A DNA stretch of 64,000 bases from Rhynchopus euleeides. Its lineage: Eukaryota; Euglenozoa; Diplonemea; Diplonemida; Diplonemidae. The notes below the pieces were generated by a model. It was given only the letters and a program-made list of their open reading frames with translations. It had not been told where the DNA came from and searched no databases. Positions 33,178 to 44,655 of the stretch are shown piece after piece. The first letter of the stretch is position 1. Every line of letters begins with the position of its first letter. The stretch covers positions 2,493,910-2,557,909 of the forward strand of contig OY723245.1 in assembly GCA_963210315.1 (NCBI GenBank), given 5' to 3'. The position numbers were made by a program, and so were the translations under genes.

Positions 33178-34919
33178 CTAGGGCGGAATGCGGACGTAGT
33201 GCTCTGATGACGACCCCCGGGTGTACTGATCTGCTTTCTGCTCATCAGTTGGGACCCACATGCATTCGATGCAGAGCTCAGCGCCCTGTGCAACCGTGAA
33301 GAGATCCGCAAGTATTCCGTTTGCCACGAACGATGACGAATGCCCCCGCTGTATTGAGTGCACGAGGGGTAGGTTGTCGACCATCAGACGTACCCGCTTG
33401 TTCGTATAGTGTAGGGCGGTAAGGCGTACTGCCTGGCGCGCCGCGTGTGCCTCCTTCAGGTATATGTGGTGCCCGGAACTCGGCCCCTGGAAATCTTCGT
33501 ATGCCACGAGCGGAGCGGCTGTGTCGATGAGAACCCCCCAGCGCGTCGATGACGCGTCAGACCACACTGTTACTGCGTCCGTCGGCGGTCGAAGTACCCA
33601 AAAGTTGGCCCGCATGCGGTGAGTACGCATCTTGATCTCGGCTCGCACTGAGGGTCGGACCGCCACCTGGCGATTCCACGCGCCCCGGTCATCGACTGAG
33701 GCAGCTGCAATGTCCTTCATGAAAGTCAGGGTTGACGGGAGGAAACACAGGTGGGCCTTCGTCGTGTAGGCATGCCACACCAAACCCCCCACGACTTTGA
33801 AGATCTCTCTTGGTGTAGCGGGCTTCCCCCCGACAACTGCCCTCAACTCTGTCCCCGACAGGAACTTCTCCAGCCATGATTCGTCTGATCTGTAGCGGTG
33901 GTTTCTCAGATCGAACGCGATCCCGAACGAGGTGAATCGCTGCACCGGGTGCCCGTAGTCTGGGTCATCGAGGTTCATCACAGCGTTGGTCTCGGCGCAC
34001 CGGTGGAGGAAAGCGTCAAACGAACTCTGTACTCCTTCCTCCGACCCCCCCAACACAATGAAGTTATCCACCCACGTGGCCCCCTCTTCCTGTGGCAGGA
34101 GGACCCGGGCGGAGCGGTGCGCGATGCAGGGTGCGAATGACCACCCCATGCACAACGCTTTCAGACGTGTGCGGACATAATCCCCTCGACGGTCACCCAC
34201 GTTCACCCCGAAGTATTCGCGGATTTCCGGGTGCACGGGAAACTGGTAGAACCAGCTCTTCCCATCAGCCAGTGCTGCCCAGCTGTGCGATGTAATTTGA
34301 TCTATCACGTCGGTGATCGGAGGGAGGCGCATGTCGAATGGGTGCGTCATGAGGGCGTTGAGTGGTCTTCCATCCAGCACGAAACGCAAACCCCCCGACT
34401 TCTTTGGCACTGTGAATGCGTGCAGCACCAAACTCTGCGGGGCGGTCTCGAGGACTTCGAAACCGATCAAAGCGCTGAGGTGTGTCCGCAGATGTCTTGA
34501 GACTTTGTCGCACGCGTCGGGCTGTGATTTAATCCGCTTGATGGCACCCGGGATGAACTTCGAGTAGAATGCCGCGGGGTCCGTGATCATGTCGAGGACG
34601 CCGTCAAGCTCCCCTGTGGTGTCCAGCTCCCGCAGCCTGTCGAGGTTCAAGAAACTGCTGCAGATCGGCGCGATGTAGTCCGTGCCCGGCGCCGGTGTGG
34701 ATCTAGTGGCGGGGGGCCGCGCCCTCCGAGATGATACCCTCACTGCGAAGCAGTCGTCGTACAGCGTGTCCAGGCCAGGCCCAAACGTGTCGTCATGCAG
34801 ACCCGAGGCATCGACCTGCTCCTGTGACCCCTCTGGTGGAATGCTGCCGTCCCTCACGTACTTTCGCGTTCTAGGTAGCCAGGACAGCGAGGGGATCTTT
34901 GCCCGCAGAAGGTGATTGG
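33178..34919 (-). CDS. Reverse transcriptase / RNase H region of DIRS-type element
   Basis: This part of a longer open frame carries reverse-transcriptase motifs: LDGRPLNALMTHPF, ADGKSWFYQFPVHP, MGWSFAPCIAHRSA and the catalytic-site box WVDNFIVLG. An RNase H domain of the DIRS/Ngaro type follows (VWSDASSTRWGVLID; VRLMVDNLPLVHS). It copies the element's RNA into DNA. The frame overlaps the recombinase gene upstream, a known feature of DIRS-like elements. Confidence 0.8.
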
Positions 34920-35873
34920 TCACTGTGTCCCCGTTCCGCGCATTTTTCGGGACGTGGCTGCCGTGCGTGACACCTGCTCCAGCGCCGCTGTCGGGCAGTA
35001 CCTCAACATGGCCTCCTTTGTTGCGTGTCTGCTCAGTGTTTGGATGTCGTCCAACGGCGTCCCCTGCAGGGCCAAATGATGTATCGCTCCCCGACGTAGT
35101 GAATGTGGGGTCAGAGCAGGGTTGATGCGTTTCACCGCCCTCGCCACCTTGTGGTAAGACACCCCCTCGAAAAGGCACTGCAGGGGGCTCGTTGTGGATG
35201 ACAGGAGGCGGCGGAGACGTCCGAGCTGTTTTGGTGGCAGCTCCAGACCCGTGAAACGACCGAGCTTCCATGGGTCCCCCTTTGTGTTGCACCACTGCAC
35301 CGCCACCACCCCGTCCGCCCGGATACGCACCTCCTTCGCCAACAAACCCCGCACGTCTGCCAGACGCGCCGCCCCCGCCCAGCAGATTGAGATGGCCAGC
35401 TGTACTAAACTCCGCCTCTCCGCTTCGATGATGTCTTCCACCTCCGGGGCCGTCGCAGGGGGCTTCTGCTGCTGGGCCCGCAGAGCACCCTGTTTCTTGA
35501 GTCCCCTTCTGTAATCCATGAGTTCCTGGCTCTCCCCGAGCTGCACCCCCTCGTACCGCTTCAGTGCCGCTCCGATGTTGACCGTGTACTGCAGCGCTGT
35601 GCTCCGTGTCCTCGAGTCGATGCATCGGAGTTTTGCCGTCCAGAGGATGATTGCCATGTCGTGGGAGATCCGCCCCCTCCCCTTTTCCCAGTTTTCCTTG
35701 AACCTTCGGTACCGTCTGTAACAGCTCCTGATGCTGCGCCAATATGACTCCGAGAGGCAGTCCGCCAGTGTCTGCCTTGCCGATCTTAAAATCTTCTCTC
35801 GCTGAGTTGTTGTCAGGGGGGGTTCTGTTGCTTCCCGCTGCATCGGTGCGGGAGGTGGAGGGACCGGCCTCAA
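34920..35873 (-). CDS. Tyrosine recombinase of DIRS-type element
   Basis: The frame encodes 317 residues. The C-terminal half has the phage-integrase-type signature: an Arg-containing AGAARLADVRGL box, LTPHSLRRGAIHHLALQG (His-x-x-Arg), LSRHATKEAMLRYCP (second His and the candidate catalytic Tyr). The N-terminal helices fit a SAM-like core-binding domain. It would integrate a circular DNA copy without target duplication, as known for DIRS elements. Confidence 0.8.
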   Translation of the reverse strand: MRPVPPPPAPMQREATEPPLTTTQREKILRSARQTLADCLSESYWRSIRSCYRRYRRFKENWEKGRGRISHDMAIILWTAKLRCIDSRTRSTALQYTVNIGAALKRYEGVQLGESQELMDYRRGLKKQGALRAQQQKPPATAPEVEDIIEAERRSLVQLAISICWAGAARLADVRGLLAKEVRIRADGVVAVQWCNTKGDPWKLGRFTGLELPPKQLGRLRRLLSSTTSPLQCLFEGVSYHKVARAVKRINPALTPHSLRRGAIHHLALQGTPLDDIQTLSRHATKEAMLRYCPTAALEQVSRTAATSRKMRGTGTQ

Positions 35874-35879
35874 GGCCAG

Positions 35880-36995
35880 TCACTGCCGGTCCTTTCCCGG
35901 CTTTCCGCCCGGCGCCTTTCTGTCCCAGTCACGATCGCGAGTCGTAGGTGGTGCTGCCTGCTTCCTGTCGCGGCTGTGGGCCGGGACGGACCTCTGCTGG
36001 CGTGAGTTCCGGTAGTCACGGTCCCTCCTGTCCCCGTCCCGTCCGCGGTGCTCCCCCTCCTTCTTTGCCTCTTCAGCCACTCCTTTCAGCAGGCGCCGCT
36101 GGGCCGTCTCCGAGAAATCCTTTGGCGCGATGATTTCAGCCCTCGCCACGTACTCCCTCCGGTGCTTCGGGCCGTACAGCCCCAGCTGCGTAATCCCTGT
36201 CAGCTGGTTGATGTTGGAGTGCAGCATGCGGATGATGCCCTCCTTCGGGGGTTCGCCGTCGGTGATGAGGTCCAGTGTGTTCGTCAGTGTGCTGAGATAC
36301 TGTGCGACGTCGTACTCGTACGCCTTCGCGTCCTCGATGTTCACGGGCAGGGCGTCTTCCCTGAAGGCCTTCCTGCATCTGTCCCGGATCTTCTCCCGGA
36401 TCGCGGGCACCTCCAGGTCCCGCCATGTCCCCACTGTGTGAGGCGAGAACTCCGGTGCCAGGGTGGCCCCCAGCTGCTTTTTGAGATTTTTAGTCTCAAA
36501 CTCCAGTTGCTGGATCCGCAAAAGGAGGGGGGGCTTCTCGCGCTCTAGCGTGTCCACCCGTTTTGCCAAAGCGGCGATCGTCGCGCGCAGTTCCCCCTGT
36601 GTGTCGACACCCGGCTGCCTCAGCGACGACTCGTCGTCCGACGCCCCCAGCGACGCGTCGTGGGGGTCCTCCGAGAGGGACAGGGAGTCGGGATCCCGAG
36701 TGTCCCCCGGGGGATTGTCGCGATGTTGCTCCATCGCGCACATCGGGCACACCCACGTCGGTTCCCCCAAACCCTGCACAAAATCCCCAGACACGTTTTT
36801 CGGGAGGAAAGCCCGGATGCAGGTCTTACAGGCCGCCCGCCCGCAAGTGCTGCAATGGCCCCTTCCCCGCGAGGTGTGCTCCGCCTGGCAGTGTGGCGTG
36901 AACACGCAGGTGTCCACTGCCACTTCCGGATCCCCGTACCCCGTCACGACTGGCACCCCCAACCAGTCCATGTCGTGGGGGTGCATGTCCGACAT
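35880..36995 (-). CDS. Gag-like zinc-binding protein of DIRS-type element
   Basis: It encodes about 371 residues from MSDMHPHDMDW; the same frame is open further into the tandem repeats. Near the N-terminus paired cysteines (CSTCGRAACKTCIRAF and, later, WVCPMCAMEQ) suggest a FYVE/PHD-like zinc domain. The middle has a short coiled coil (TLEREKPPLLLRIQQLEFE), and the tail is rich in Arg/Asp/Lys, as in RNA-binding gag proteins. Assignment rests mainly on its position. Confidence 0.55.
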   Translation of the reverse strand: MSDMHPHDMDWLGVPVVTGYGDPEVAVDTCVFTPHCQAEHTSRGRGHCSTCGRAACKTCIRAFLPKNVSGDFVQGLGEPTWVCPMCAMEQHRDNPPGDTRDPDSLSLSEDPHDASLGASDDESSLRQPGVDTQGELRATIAALAKRVDTLEREKPPLLLRIQQLEFETKNLKKQLGATLAPEFSPHTVGTWRDLEVPAIREKIRDRCRKAFREDALPVNIEDAKAYEYDVAQYLSTLTNTLDLITDGEPPKEGIIRMLHSNINQLTGITQLGLYGPKHRREYVARAEIIAPKDFSETAQRRLLKGVAEEAKKEGEHRGRDGDRRDRDYRNSRQQRSVPAHSRDRKQAAPPTTRDRDWDRKAPGGKPGKDRQ

Positions 36996-37684
36996 GGGTG
37001 ATCTAGCACCTGCGTCGAGTCTGCTCTGATCGCTCTGTCGTAGAAAAATTCGGTGATCTAGCACCTGCGTCGAAGTCTGCTCTGGTCGCTCTGTGGTAAA
37101 AAGCGGTGATCTAGCACCTACGTCGAGTCTGCTCTGATCGCTCTGTCGTAAAAAACTCGGTGATTTAGCACCTGCGTCGAAGTCTGCTCTGGTCGCTCTG
37201 TGGTAAAAGGGGTGATCTAGCACCTACGTCGAGTCTGCTCTGATCGCTCTGTCGTAAAAAATTCGGTGATCTAGCACCTGCGTCGAAATCTGCTCTGGTC
37301 GCTCTGTGGTAAAAGGCGGTGATCTAGCACCTACGTCGAGTCTGCTCTGATCGCTCTGTCGTAAAAAATTCGGTGATCTAGCACCTGCGTCGAAGTCTGC
37401 TCTGGTCGCTCTGTGGTAAAAGGCGGTGATCTAGCACCTACGTCGAGTCTGCTCTGATCGCTCTGTCGTAAAAAATTCGGTGATCTAGCACCTGCGTCGA
37501 AGTCTGCTCTGGTCGCTCTGTGGTAAAAGGCGGTGATCTAGCACCTACGTCGAGTCTGCTCTGATCGCTCTGTCGTAAAAAAATCGGTGATCTAGCACCT
37601 GCGTCGAAGTCTGCTCTGGTCGCTCTGTGGTAAAAGGCGGTGATCTAGCACCTACGTAGGGTGTGTGGTGATCTAGCACCTACG
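36996..37684. repeat. Tandem repeats at the retroelement's leading end
   Basis: About 12 half-units of 53-54 bp, each starting ggtgatctagcacct and containing gtctgctct, arranged as pairs with a period near 107. Alternate halves read cctgcgtcga and cctacgtcga. They may hold promoter or recombination sites of the element. Confidence 0.85.
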
Positions 37685-37838
37685 AAGGGTGTGTGGGGAG
37701 GGGGGGGGGGGGTTAGGGGGGACAGCTTACAACACTGCAAACCATCGCCTGCAGCGCCGTCTTGATTTTTTTTTATTGCTGCTGCGCAGATTCATTCTTT
37801 CCAAATGGGGGCCCTCGCTACCAAGTGTGACTGAGTGA
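37685..37838. repeat. Flanking direct repeat blocks A+B, right copy
   Basis: Right-hand counterpart of 32321-32407 plus 32592-32658. Block B here runs on into the left arm of the 1.33-kb inverted-repeat element; in the left copy it stops after ctgagtga. Confidence 0.8.
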
Positions 37839-39140
37839 GAAAAAGTGAGAAGTCAGCCATGTTTGGCTGAACACTGACGACTCGTGACTCACAGTGACTC
37901 GTAGCGAGGACCCCCAATGAAAAAGGGAGATTCCTTTGTGTGAGTGCGTCACTGCCCTGGTCGTCCCGCACGTCAAGGGCTCTGGTCGTTCGATGCCAAG
38001 AAAAGGGGATGTTTCTTTTGTTTGCCTTTCCGTTTCAGCACTTTTTCTGAATCGTTTCCAGCGAACCCCTCTCCGACCATCCCCATCGCACCATCCATCT
38101 CCCCCGCCACACAGTGGTTACGATCCGCGGCGGACATGCCACGGCTATTGTATCAAGACTCTGATTCTTCCTCCATCTCAAAGCGTCTGATCAAACAAGA
38201 TATTTATTGTGGCGTAATCCGATCGGTTAAAGGTTGCCATCACATCGGTGGTCTGGGGGGAATGCCCCCACTCTCGTCAGGCCGTGGCTGTCGAAGGGGC
38301 ACGGCGAAGGAAAAAATATTGTTCAGCCGAAGGGCTTCAAGATGTCCCGGCAATGTCTCCTCCACTCGACGCTTAGACCACCCCCACCCCCCCAGTGCGC
38401 ATGGAGGTGTTGCTTTGCCTTGCATGTTTTGTTCACACAAAACAGCGACCGGGTCCTGGCGGCGCCCCCCTCTATGTGCGCACAACAACCAGAAGGGGGC
38501 TGAGCCCACCGGGTAGGTGGGTTCAGCCCCACAGCAGGGAGTGCGAAGACACAAGGGATAGTATGGTCATATACCACAAAAGAGTCTTTCGTTCTGTTCC
38601 CCCCCCCCCCTGAGCCTCCGGGCGCACACGTCATACGCTCACTCACGTGGTTGCACAACATGCCCTTAGCAGGGCAGCAACAGTGCAGCAGCATCAGATT
38701 TGAAGTTTTGGTTTCAGTCAAAGTGGCGTGGCGGTGCCAACTTGGAATTATTCAGCTGCACCATTGCCGCTGTTGTGCCTTGGCCTTTCGTGGTCAGAGA
38801 GACAAGGGCGCTGAGGCAAACCCGAAGGGTTCCCCCCTGCCCCCCGTGTTTTTTTCCCCTTTTTTTGAAACAGTCTCCATTGAACGCCACGTTATTCATT
38901 CAGAAAGCGGCAGAAGAGGATGGGCAGCGCCAGGCATGTCCTTGGCCTGTCCGTCGCAACTGCCGCCCGACGTGGATCGTGAAGAACAGCGAAGAACGAA
39001 TGGCTACGATAGTAAACGAATGCAGACCTGAGGGGGTCCTCGCTACGAGTCACTGTGAGTCACGAGTCGTCAGTTTTCAGCCAAACATGGCTGACTTCTC
39101 ACTTTTTCTCACTCAGTCACACTTGGTAGCGAGGGCCCCC
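37807..39140. mobile_element. 1.33-kb element with 109-bp inverted ends
   Basis: The arms at 37807-37915 and 39032-39140 are reverse complements with about one mismatch. They begin GGGGGCCCTCGCTACCAAG and include gtcagccatg. The interior has no protein I recognise. No clear target duplication was seen. It looks like a foldback-type or non-autonomous DNA element. The first 32 bases of its end also occur at 32627-32658. Confidence 0.8.
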
Positions 39141-42100
39141 TGAGAGACCCTTCTCGAAGTCTGAAAGAAGAAAATCAACGTGCATCTTGAAAGGGGGCCA
39201 CTGTTTTAACGAACCCTGCAGCAGAAAATCAGCCCCACCTGTCCCCTCTAACTCTGTGGTAAGGCTGTGGTCCTCCTACCGGATGCCTGCGGTGTCTCTG
39301 ATGATGACATCAGAGCAGCGTGGCCGTCACAAAACGCACAACAACGTGCACCACAGTGTCACAGCCCTTGAGTGCTGCGCTTTTTTATGCACGACTGGGA
39401 GGGAACGCGGATACTGCCCATCCTCTCCCTCCCAGTTTCCCGCTGCTACTCGTCACAGCGTCTGTTCTTGTTCGACTTTACAACACCACGAGGCCCTTGA
39501 TCGGGACCCATCACAGTCGGCAGCTGTCTCTTTTTTCAATCGCCATCATATTGTTTCCCTAGAGTGCGGTACCATCGTGTGCATGTTGGTGAACAGTTGT
39601 GTCGCAGCCCGTTCCGATGTGGCCTTACTACGAGCGATGCCAACAGAGAGAAGCGGCGCATGAACCACAGTATTGCACTGTTGCGGCAAAAAGATGCACG
39701 CTGACACTCTGCAATGATTCAAATGAACAAAAGGGGGCCACCACCCTGGCGGGGCGAACGAAGCCCCCCTATAATATTAGGCAATGAACCGACCCAGCGA
39801 ATATAGGTTAATATTTGGCCTCTGGGCAGAAGGGCCCCCCTGTTCATGCCTGTCTTTCCTTTCCTGCCCCCATGGAGGCCACTGCCGTCCTTTTGGCGGG
39901 CCTTTTTGGGACAGGGATGTCAACTCCGTGAAACGCCGTCGCCCTCGCGGCAGCAGAAACTGTCTCGTTTCAGGCAGTGCCGCTGGTCGCGGTATTCCCT
40001 ATTCCAATACACCGCCCTTCCCGAGCGCAATCGGATGAACAGCGCAATGTTGAACCGAATAAACATCAATAGTGATATGAGGCTTGTTGCTGGCCCTCAC
40101 CCACATCCGTCTGTGTGGCTCGCATCCGGCTTGGCAGCCCGTCTGTCTGTTCCGCCGGGAGCAATCTGGATCTTGTATCCGCACGCAGGCCTTGCTGGTT
40201 GAGGATTGTGCAACATCCCAAACGTTTTCGACACACAAAGAACGAGAGAGGAAGTGAGAGCATTAGTGGCAGGACACCGTCTCTCCGGGAATGCCGTGTT
40301 CGTATACTCCATAGTGGGGAGGGGGGGGGGGTGCGGCACAAATGGAGCGAGGCTGAGGCTGTCTTTACGGACGGCACATGAGGTCGGTTGGGGATCCCTC
40401 GAGTGTCCCCCGAATCAAATCAGAGTGAGCACAGGTCAGCGGCTGTGCGAAGAGTTCGTGTCCGTTGGTTTTTTTTCGGAAGATCATTTTTTGACAATAT
40501 GATTTGGCATTCTTTTCACTTTCACGCCTGCTTTTATTTCATGGTCATGATGCTATGATTCGGAAGGTTACCTTTTGCACAACCTCGCTTTCCATGCGCA
40601 TGATGCACATAAATGCACCTGGGTGAGCCCTCAGTGCTCTGAGGCTCCAGGTGCCGTGATCATCACGCTCTGCAACTCCTGCCAAGTGGAGCTGCTGCGT
40701 CTCAGGATGCCCCGTAACACCTTCGGGCGTTTGTGTGTAACCGATGCGTGCCACTTACCGACCCACAACGACAGAATCCATTTTGGACCCACTCACGGAT
40801 GCCGCCATGATTGAGGCGGTCTTCTTTCTGCCGATCTAACGATGCTCCCTGCTGTCTGCAGGAGAGCATTATTGAAGCACTATTGACCAACCCGCCTGCC
40901 TAGCAGGCAGCGCGGGATGCTCTACGGTTGCCTGCTCTGACGCGCTTCGGCATGCCTTGTGTTCTTGCATTTCTGCGTGACATTGCGCCTCCCGGCCTCG
41001 CGTCGGAGGGGTGCTTCCGACACCGTGTTGCATCGCTTCGGTGATGGTTCGCCCATGGGTCACAGTGGTCTTGGTGGTTCAGGTTTGCAAGACACCAGGA
41101 ACTAACCGGGGGCGATCCGCGCCACATCGCAAATGATGTGGAATCCATTCGAGAACTGCCGCATTCACCCCAATGGCTTCTCTTCTGGCAGGTGTCAGTC
41201 TTGCCTTGCATAGGCACGTATCCATCCTGCTTGCGCTACAGACACTGGCACTGTGCCACTGTTCGTGCAAGCCTTGCCAAGATCCTCCCGCAAGACAGAA
41301 TATCCGGAATGCGCTTCTGGCTATGATGAGCGACCCCTATCGGAAGAGCAGCGCAAGTGTCTAAATGGCTTGGCGTGGAGTTCCCCCAACAACCCCGGAA
41401 CCGAAAATTGGACATACCCAACACAGGACAGCGCTTGTTTTTTTGATCCCCTCTCCTTCTGTCCGCCACGTTTCGCTGTTGTCCCCCCCCACCCCTGTCT
41501 ATTTTTGCCGTTTTTGTCACTTCGTCACAACGGTTTTCCCATTGTGTAGGTCTCGGATCAGTACCCCCCCCCCCCCCTATGACCGGAGGGAAAGCTACTC
41601 ATGCTGGAGACACGCCGAAATTATTGCGTGCTTGAGATCCTCCAGGTGTCATCGCTGTCTTCTCGATTACTGATTCCACCTGGGATTTCGATCTTGTTTG
41701 CGTGAACACATTTCCCGCCCCCCCTTCTTTATTTGGCCCAAACCCATACTTTTTTTTGCTCTTTTTTTGTCTCCTCCCCCACTCCCTTTTCTTGTGAATT
41801 GTTCCGGTGTTGAAACAGTTTTGGCATCCCCCCCCACCCCCCCAGCCTGATGATCTCCGCCCTGGCCTCCATCTGAGCACGCCTTCCAAAGAGCAAGAGA
41901 AGCAAAAAAATGAACGCCAGTTGCCGACGGGGGCGGCGAACAGCACTGCGGCTCACTTCTTGGGTTCGGAACACCTCCAGACGCTCCCCCGTGGAGTAAA
42001 CAGCGATGGTGATCTCGACACCCCTCTGTTGGCCCATAAGGGGTGGTGTGGCGAGGTGCTCCTGCCTGCTGCTCATGGTAGGGAGCTCGTGATTCGGGTT

Positions 42101-42776
42101 CGTCAGGCTGGAGGTCGATGCCAACAAAATATGCCCTGATTGTAGGGGACGACAGGGTGTGCCAGTGGCACAATTTGTCGACGCACAACCTGTCGGCAAA
42201 CCACACGCATTGGATCACAAGGGCGATGGCTGTTCGATTGAGTCAGACATCCGAGGCTGCTTTCTGTGAGGTCTTGCGCTAGGATCTTGCGAAATCGCTT
42301 CTGGCTTGCACACAATTGACGTGTTCTGAGAGCGCATCTGGCTCAGCACATACCCCCCACCCCAGATCCACCTGCAGCATGGGCCAGCAGCCCGGCCCCT
42401 CTTTCCCTTCTCCCTCCACCCTCTCACCCTCTCGCCTTCTTCCTTTATTTTTTTGGCAAACGCCGGCTCTCGACAAGGCTCGTTTTTCGACCACCCACTG
42501 CCACGCAAAAAAAACCCCGACTCCACACACCTAATGTGCGTTATCGCTCCCACCCCACCCCCCCCTCCCCCTCTCTCATGCTTCTCTGTCTCGGGTTCAA
42601 TTCGGGTTTATTTTGACATCTTCCCCCCTCCCCCACCCCCCCTTGATTCGGGCCTGAAAACACACAGGCCCCCCCCCCCCCCTGCCGACCGCTGTCCAGC
42701 CCTCAAAATCCCTCAAAAAAGGTGGCAAGTGGGTGTCAGTTTGGAGCAGTCTTACTGGGGCTACTACCGTATACGT
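39141..42776. other. Gene-free spacer
   Basis: No supported gene or RNA. The sequence is of mixed composition with C/G runs near 40318-40332, 41565-41577 and 42545-42680. Open frames are short and share no motif with known families. Confidence 0.4.
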
Positions 42777-43111
42777 AAATATTATGGAACGTAAATATTA
42801 TGGAACGGGCCCATTTTTGGCCGGTCCGTTCCATAATATTTACGTTCCATAATATTTACAGGGCCAGTTGGGGACTCGGTGGTGAGGACGGCTTGCGTCA
42901 GGAATCGCGCGAAAAGTGCACGAGTAGGTCCCGTCAGGGACTCTGTATGCCGTCCGATCACCTGGTCCAAGTCCCCGAGTCGCAGAAAGCCCTGTAAATA
43001 TTATGGAACGAAAAAAATCTGGAACGCCAACCCACCAGCGTTCCAAAATATTTACGTTCCATAATATTTACGTTCCATAATATTTACGTTCCAAAATATT
43101 TACGTATACGG
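42777..43111. mobile_element. TA-flanked miniature element with nested palindromes
   Basis: The element is 335 bp with TA at 42775-42776 and 43112-43113. Inverted ends read CCGTATACGTAAATATT. Inside, CGTTCCATAATATTTAC or its reverse complement recurs at least seven times, so each end is itself a palindrome. It is non-coding and related to the repeat at 20096-20240. Confidence 0.75.
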
Positions 43112-44075
43112 TATCTACTGGGGGCCTTCGCTCTGTGTGTCAAACTGTGTCAGTTTGACTCTTACCTTTTGTGAGGCGGCTCACTATTCTGCGCTTCTGA
43201 AAGAAGGCCCCGACTCCACAGACGTGTCTGACTGGGCTGTGCATTGGAGTACAGGCCATACAGCTCCAGCCCTCAGACTCAGGCAGGCCAAGGGTTGTCG
43301 GATCCCAAACCAACGGAATCCAGCCAGGTGTGGCTCTATTTTGGGGGTATTTTGGCCAATTTTCGAAATCCTATTTTGGTTTTTTTGCACTTTTTTTGGG
43401 TACTTTTTTGCACGATTTCTGTGCCTCAGACACAGATTTTGGTGTGATTTTTGCGCTATTTTGATTCACTCGGCCTGACCGATGCATACGATTCGAAAAA
43501 ATGGCGAAAAAATCACTATCAACAACGGTGAACGAATGGAGATAGATGGGGAAGTGGAAGGACACAGCACGCCCTCTCACTGATCGCCATCTGTACACTA
43601 CCTCTCTGTTCAAGGCGGTCAGTGTCACTTGATGGCGCTGCACACAAATCACTGCTACATCCCAGGGCGCCTTCCCTTGTGAGAATAGCGGAACTTCTGC
43701 GGTTGCAGTTTGGTGGTTGAGGCCGGTGGTGATATCACTTTGGTGACTGTGCTTCCTTCCCCCTGAGCTCGATCAGATCCAGGTCGACCTGGTGCTGTGT
43801 GGCTCCTGGTGTGTTATCTCTTTGCTTCCTCGCACACATACACGTGGTTCCGCGAATTGCCACGGATGCCCACCAAGTCGAACCCGAAACATGATCACGG
43901 GTCCACGACAACCCTTTCGAGATGTCATGGCCGCAAGCCCGCAAACCCGATCGCATTCGCAAGGTGGTTCGTCTCTTAGAGATCAGTGCTCGGGCCCAGC
44001 CTCCCGCGAGGGTGCTGGAACCGACATGCCGCAGCCCCGTACGCGCAAGGACTTGGCTCCAAGACCAGGCACATG

Positions 44076-44287
44076 CCACAGGGGGGTGTGGGGGGCGGAG
44101 CCCCCCAGCCGCCGGAGGCCACGGTAGCGAACGTCTGTTGGCCTGGCTCCATAGTCGCATACGCTCAAGTACAACACAACTGACAGATAGCACATGTCGC
44201 ATGGGGGGACGATAAATTGTCGCGCAAAGACACGCCACAGGGGGGTCTGGGGGGCGGAGCCCCCCAGCCGCCGGAGGCCACGGTAGT
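44076..44287 (-). repeat. Two minus-strand copies of the GC-hairpin repeat
   Basis: Copies at 44076-44127 and 44235-44287 carry a 9-bp stem CTGGGGGGC with loop TCC, flanked by the words ccgtggcctccgg and acccccctgtgg. Similarity to the 63-kb copies extends on both sides (aacagatgtt before; ggcatgtgc...aagtccttgc after), so the whole unit is at least about 120 bp. Confidence 0.85.
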
Positions 44288-44360
44288 GAACATCTGTTGG
44301 TTTGAGCTCGAGAGCAAGCCTCACACCACCGCCCTCCGACCCCCCTCTCCACCCCCCAGG

Positions 44361-44655
44361 TGCAACATTTTTTTGCACCCGGAAAATGTATTCTTTTGAC
44401 TGTTTGAGCACATCCAAGACCGGGAACATAAAAGAATTCTGCCAATGCCAAGTAGGGTCACAATAAACCCCAAAGGAAAATGGTGCAAAAAAGTAGTGAC
44501 CACCACCCCCATCCCCACCTCCGGGTGCAAATTTTTTTTTGGCCACGGAAAATGTGTTCTTTTGAATGTTTGAGCACATCCAAGACCGGGAACATAAAAA
44601 TTTTCTGCCAATACCAAGTAGGGTCACAATAAAATCCAAAGGAAAAAAGTGCAAA
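44361..44655. repeat. Tandem duplication, about 165-bp period
   Basis: Two copies of a segment containing cggaaaatgt, ttgagcacatccaagaccgg, ccaagtagggtcacaataaa and ccaaaggaaaa start near 44361 and 44525. They differ at scattered bases and in the T-run lengths. Confidence 0.8.

Larger units (their letters stand above)
33117..37684 (-). mobile_element. DIRS-type tyrosine-recombinase retroelement
   Basis: Minus-strand element whose parts in order are an array of short tandem repeats, a gag-like gene, a tyrosine recombinase and a reverse transcriptase with RNase H. There is no DDE integrase. The recombinase lies before the reverse transcriptase, an order I recall from kinetoplastid VIPER/TATE elements. 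The outer limits are estimates from where the tandem repeats and flanking direct repeats meet. It looks largely whole with long overlapping frames, so it is probably young. Confidence 0.75.
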
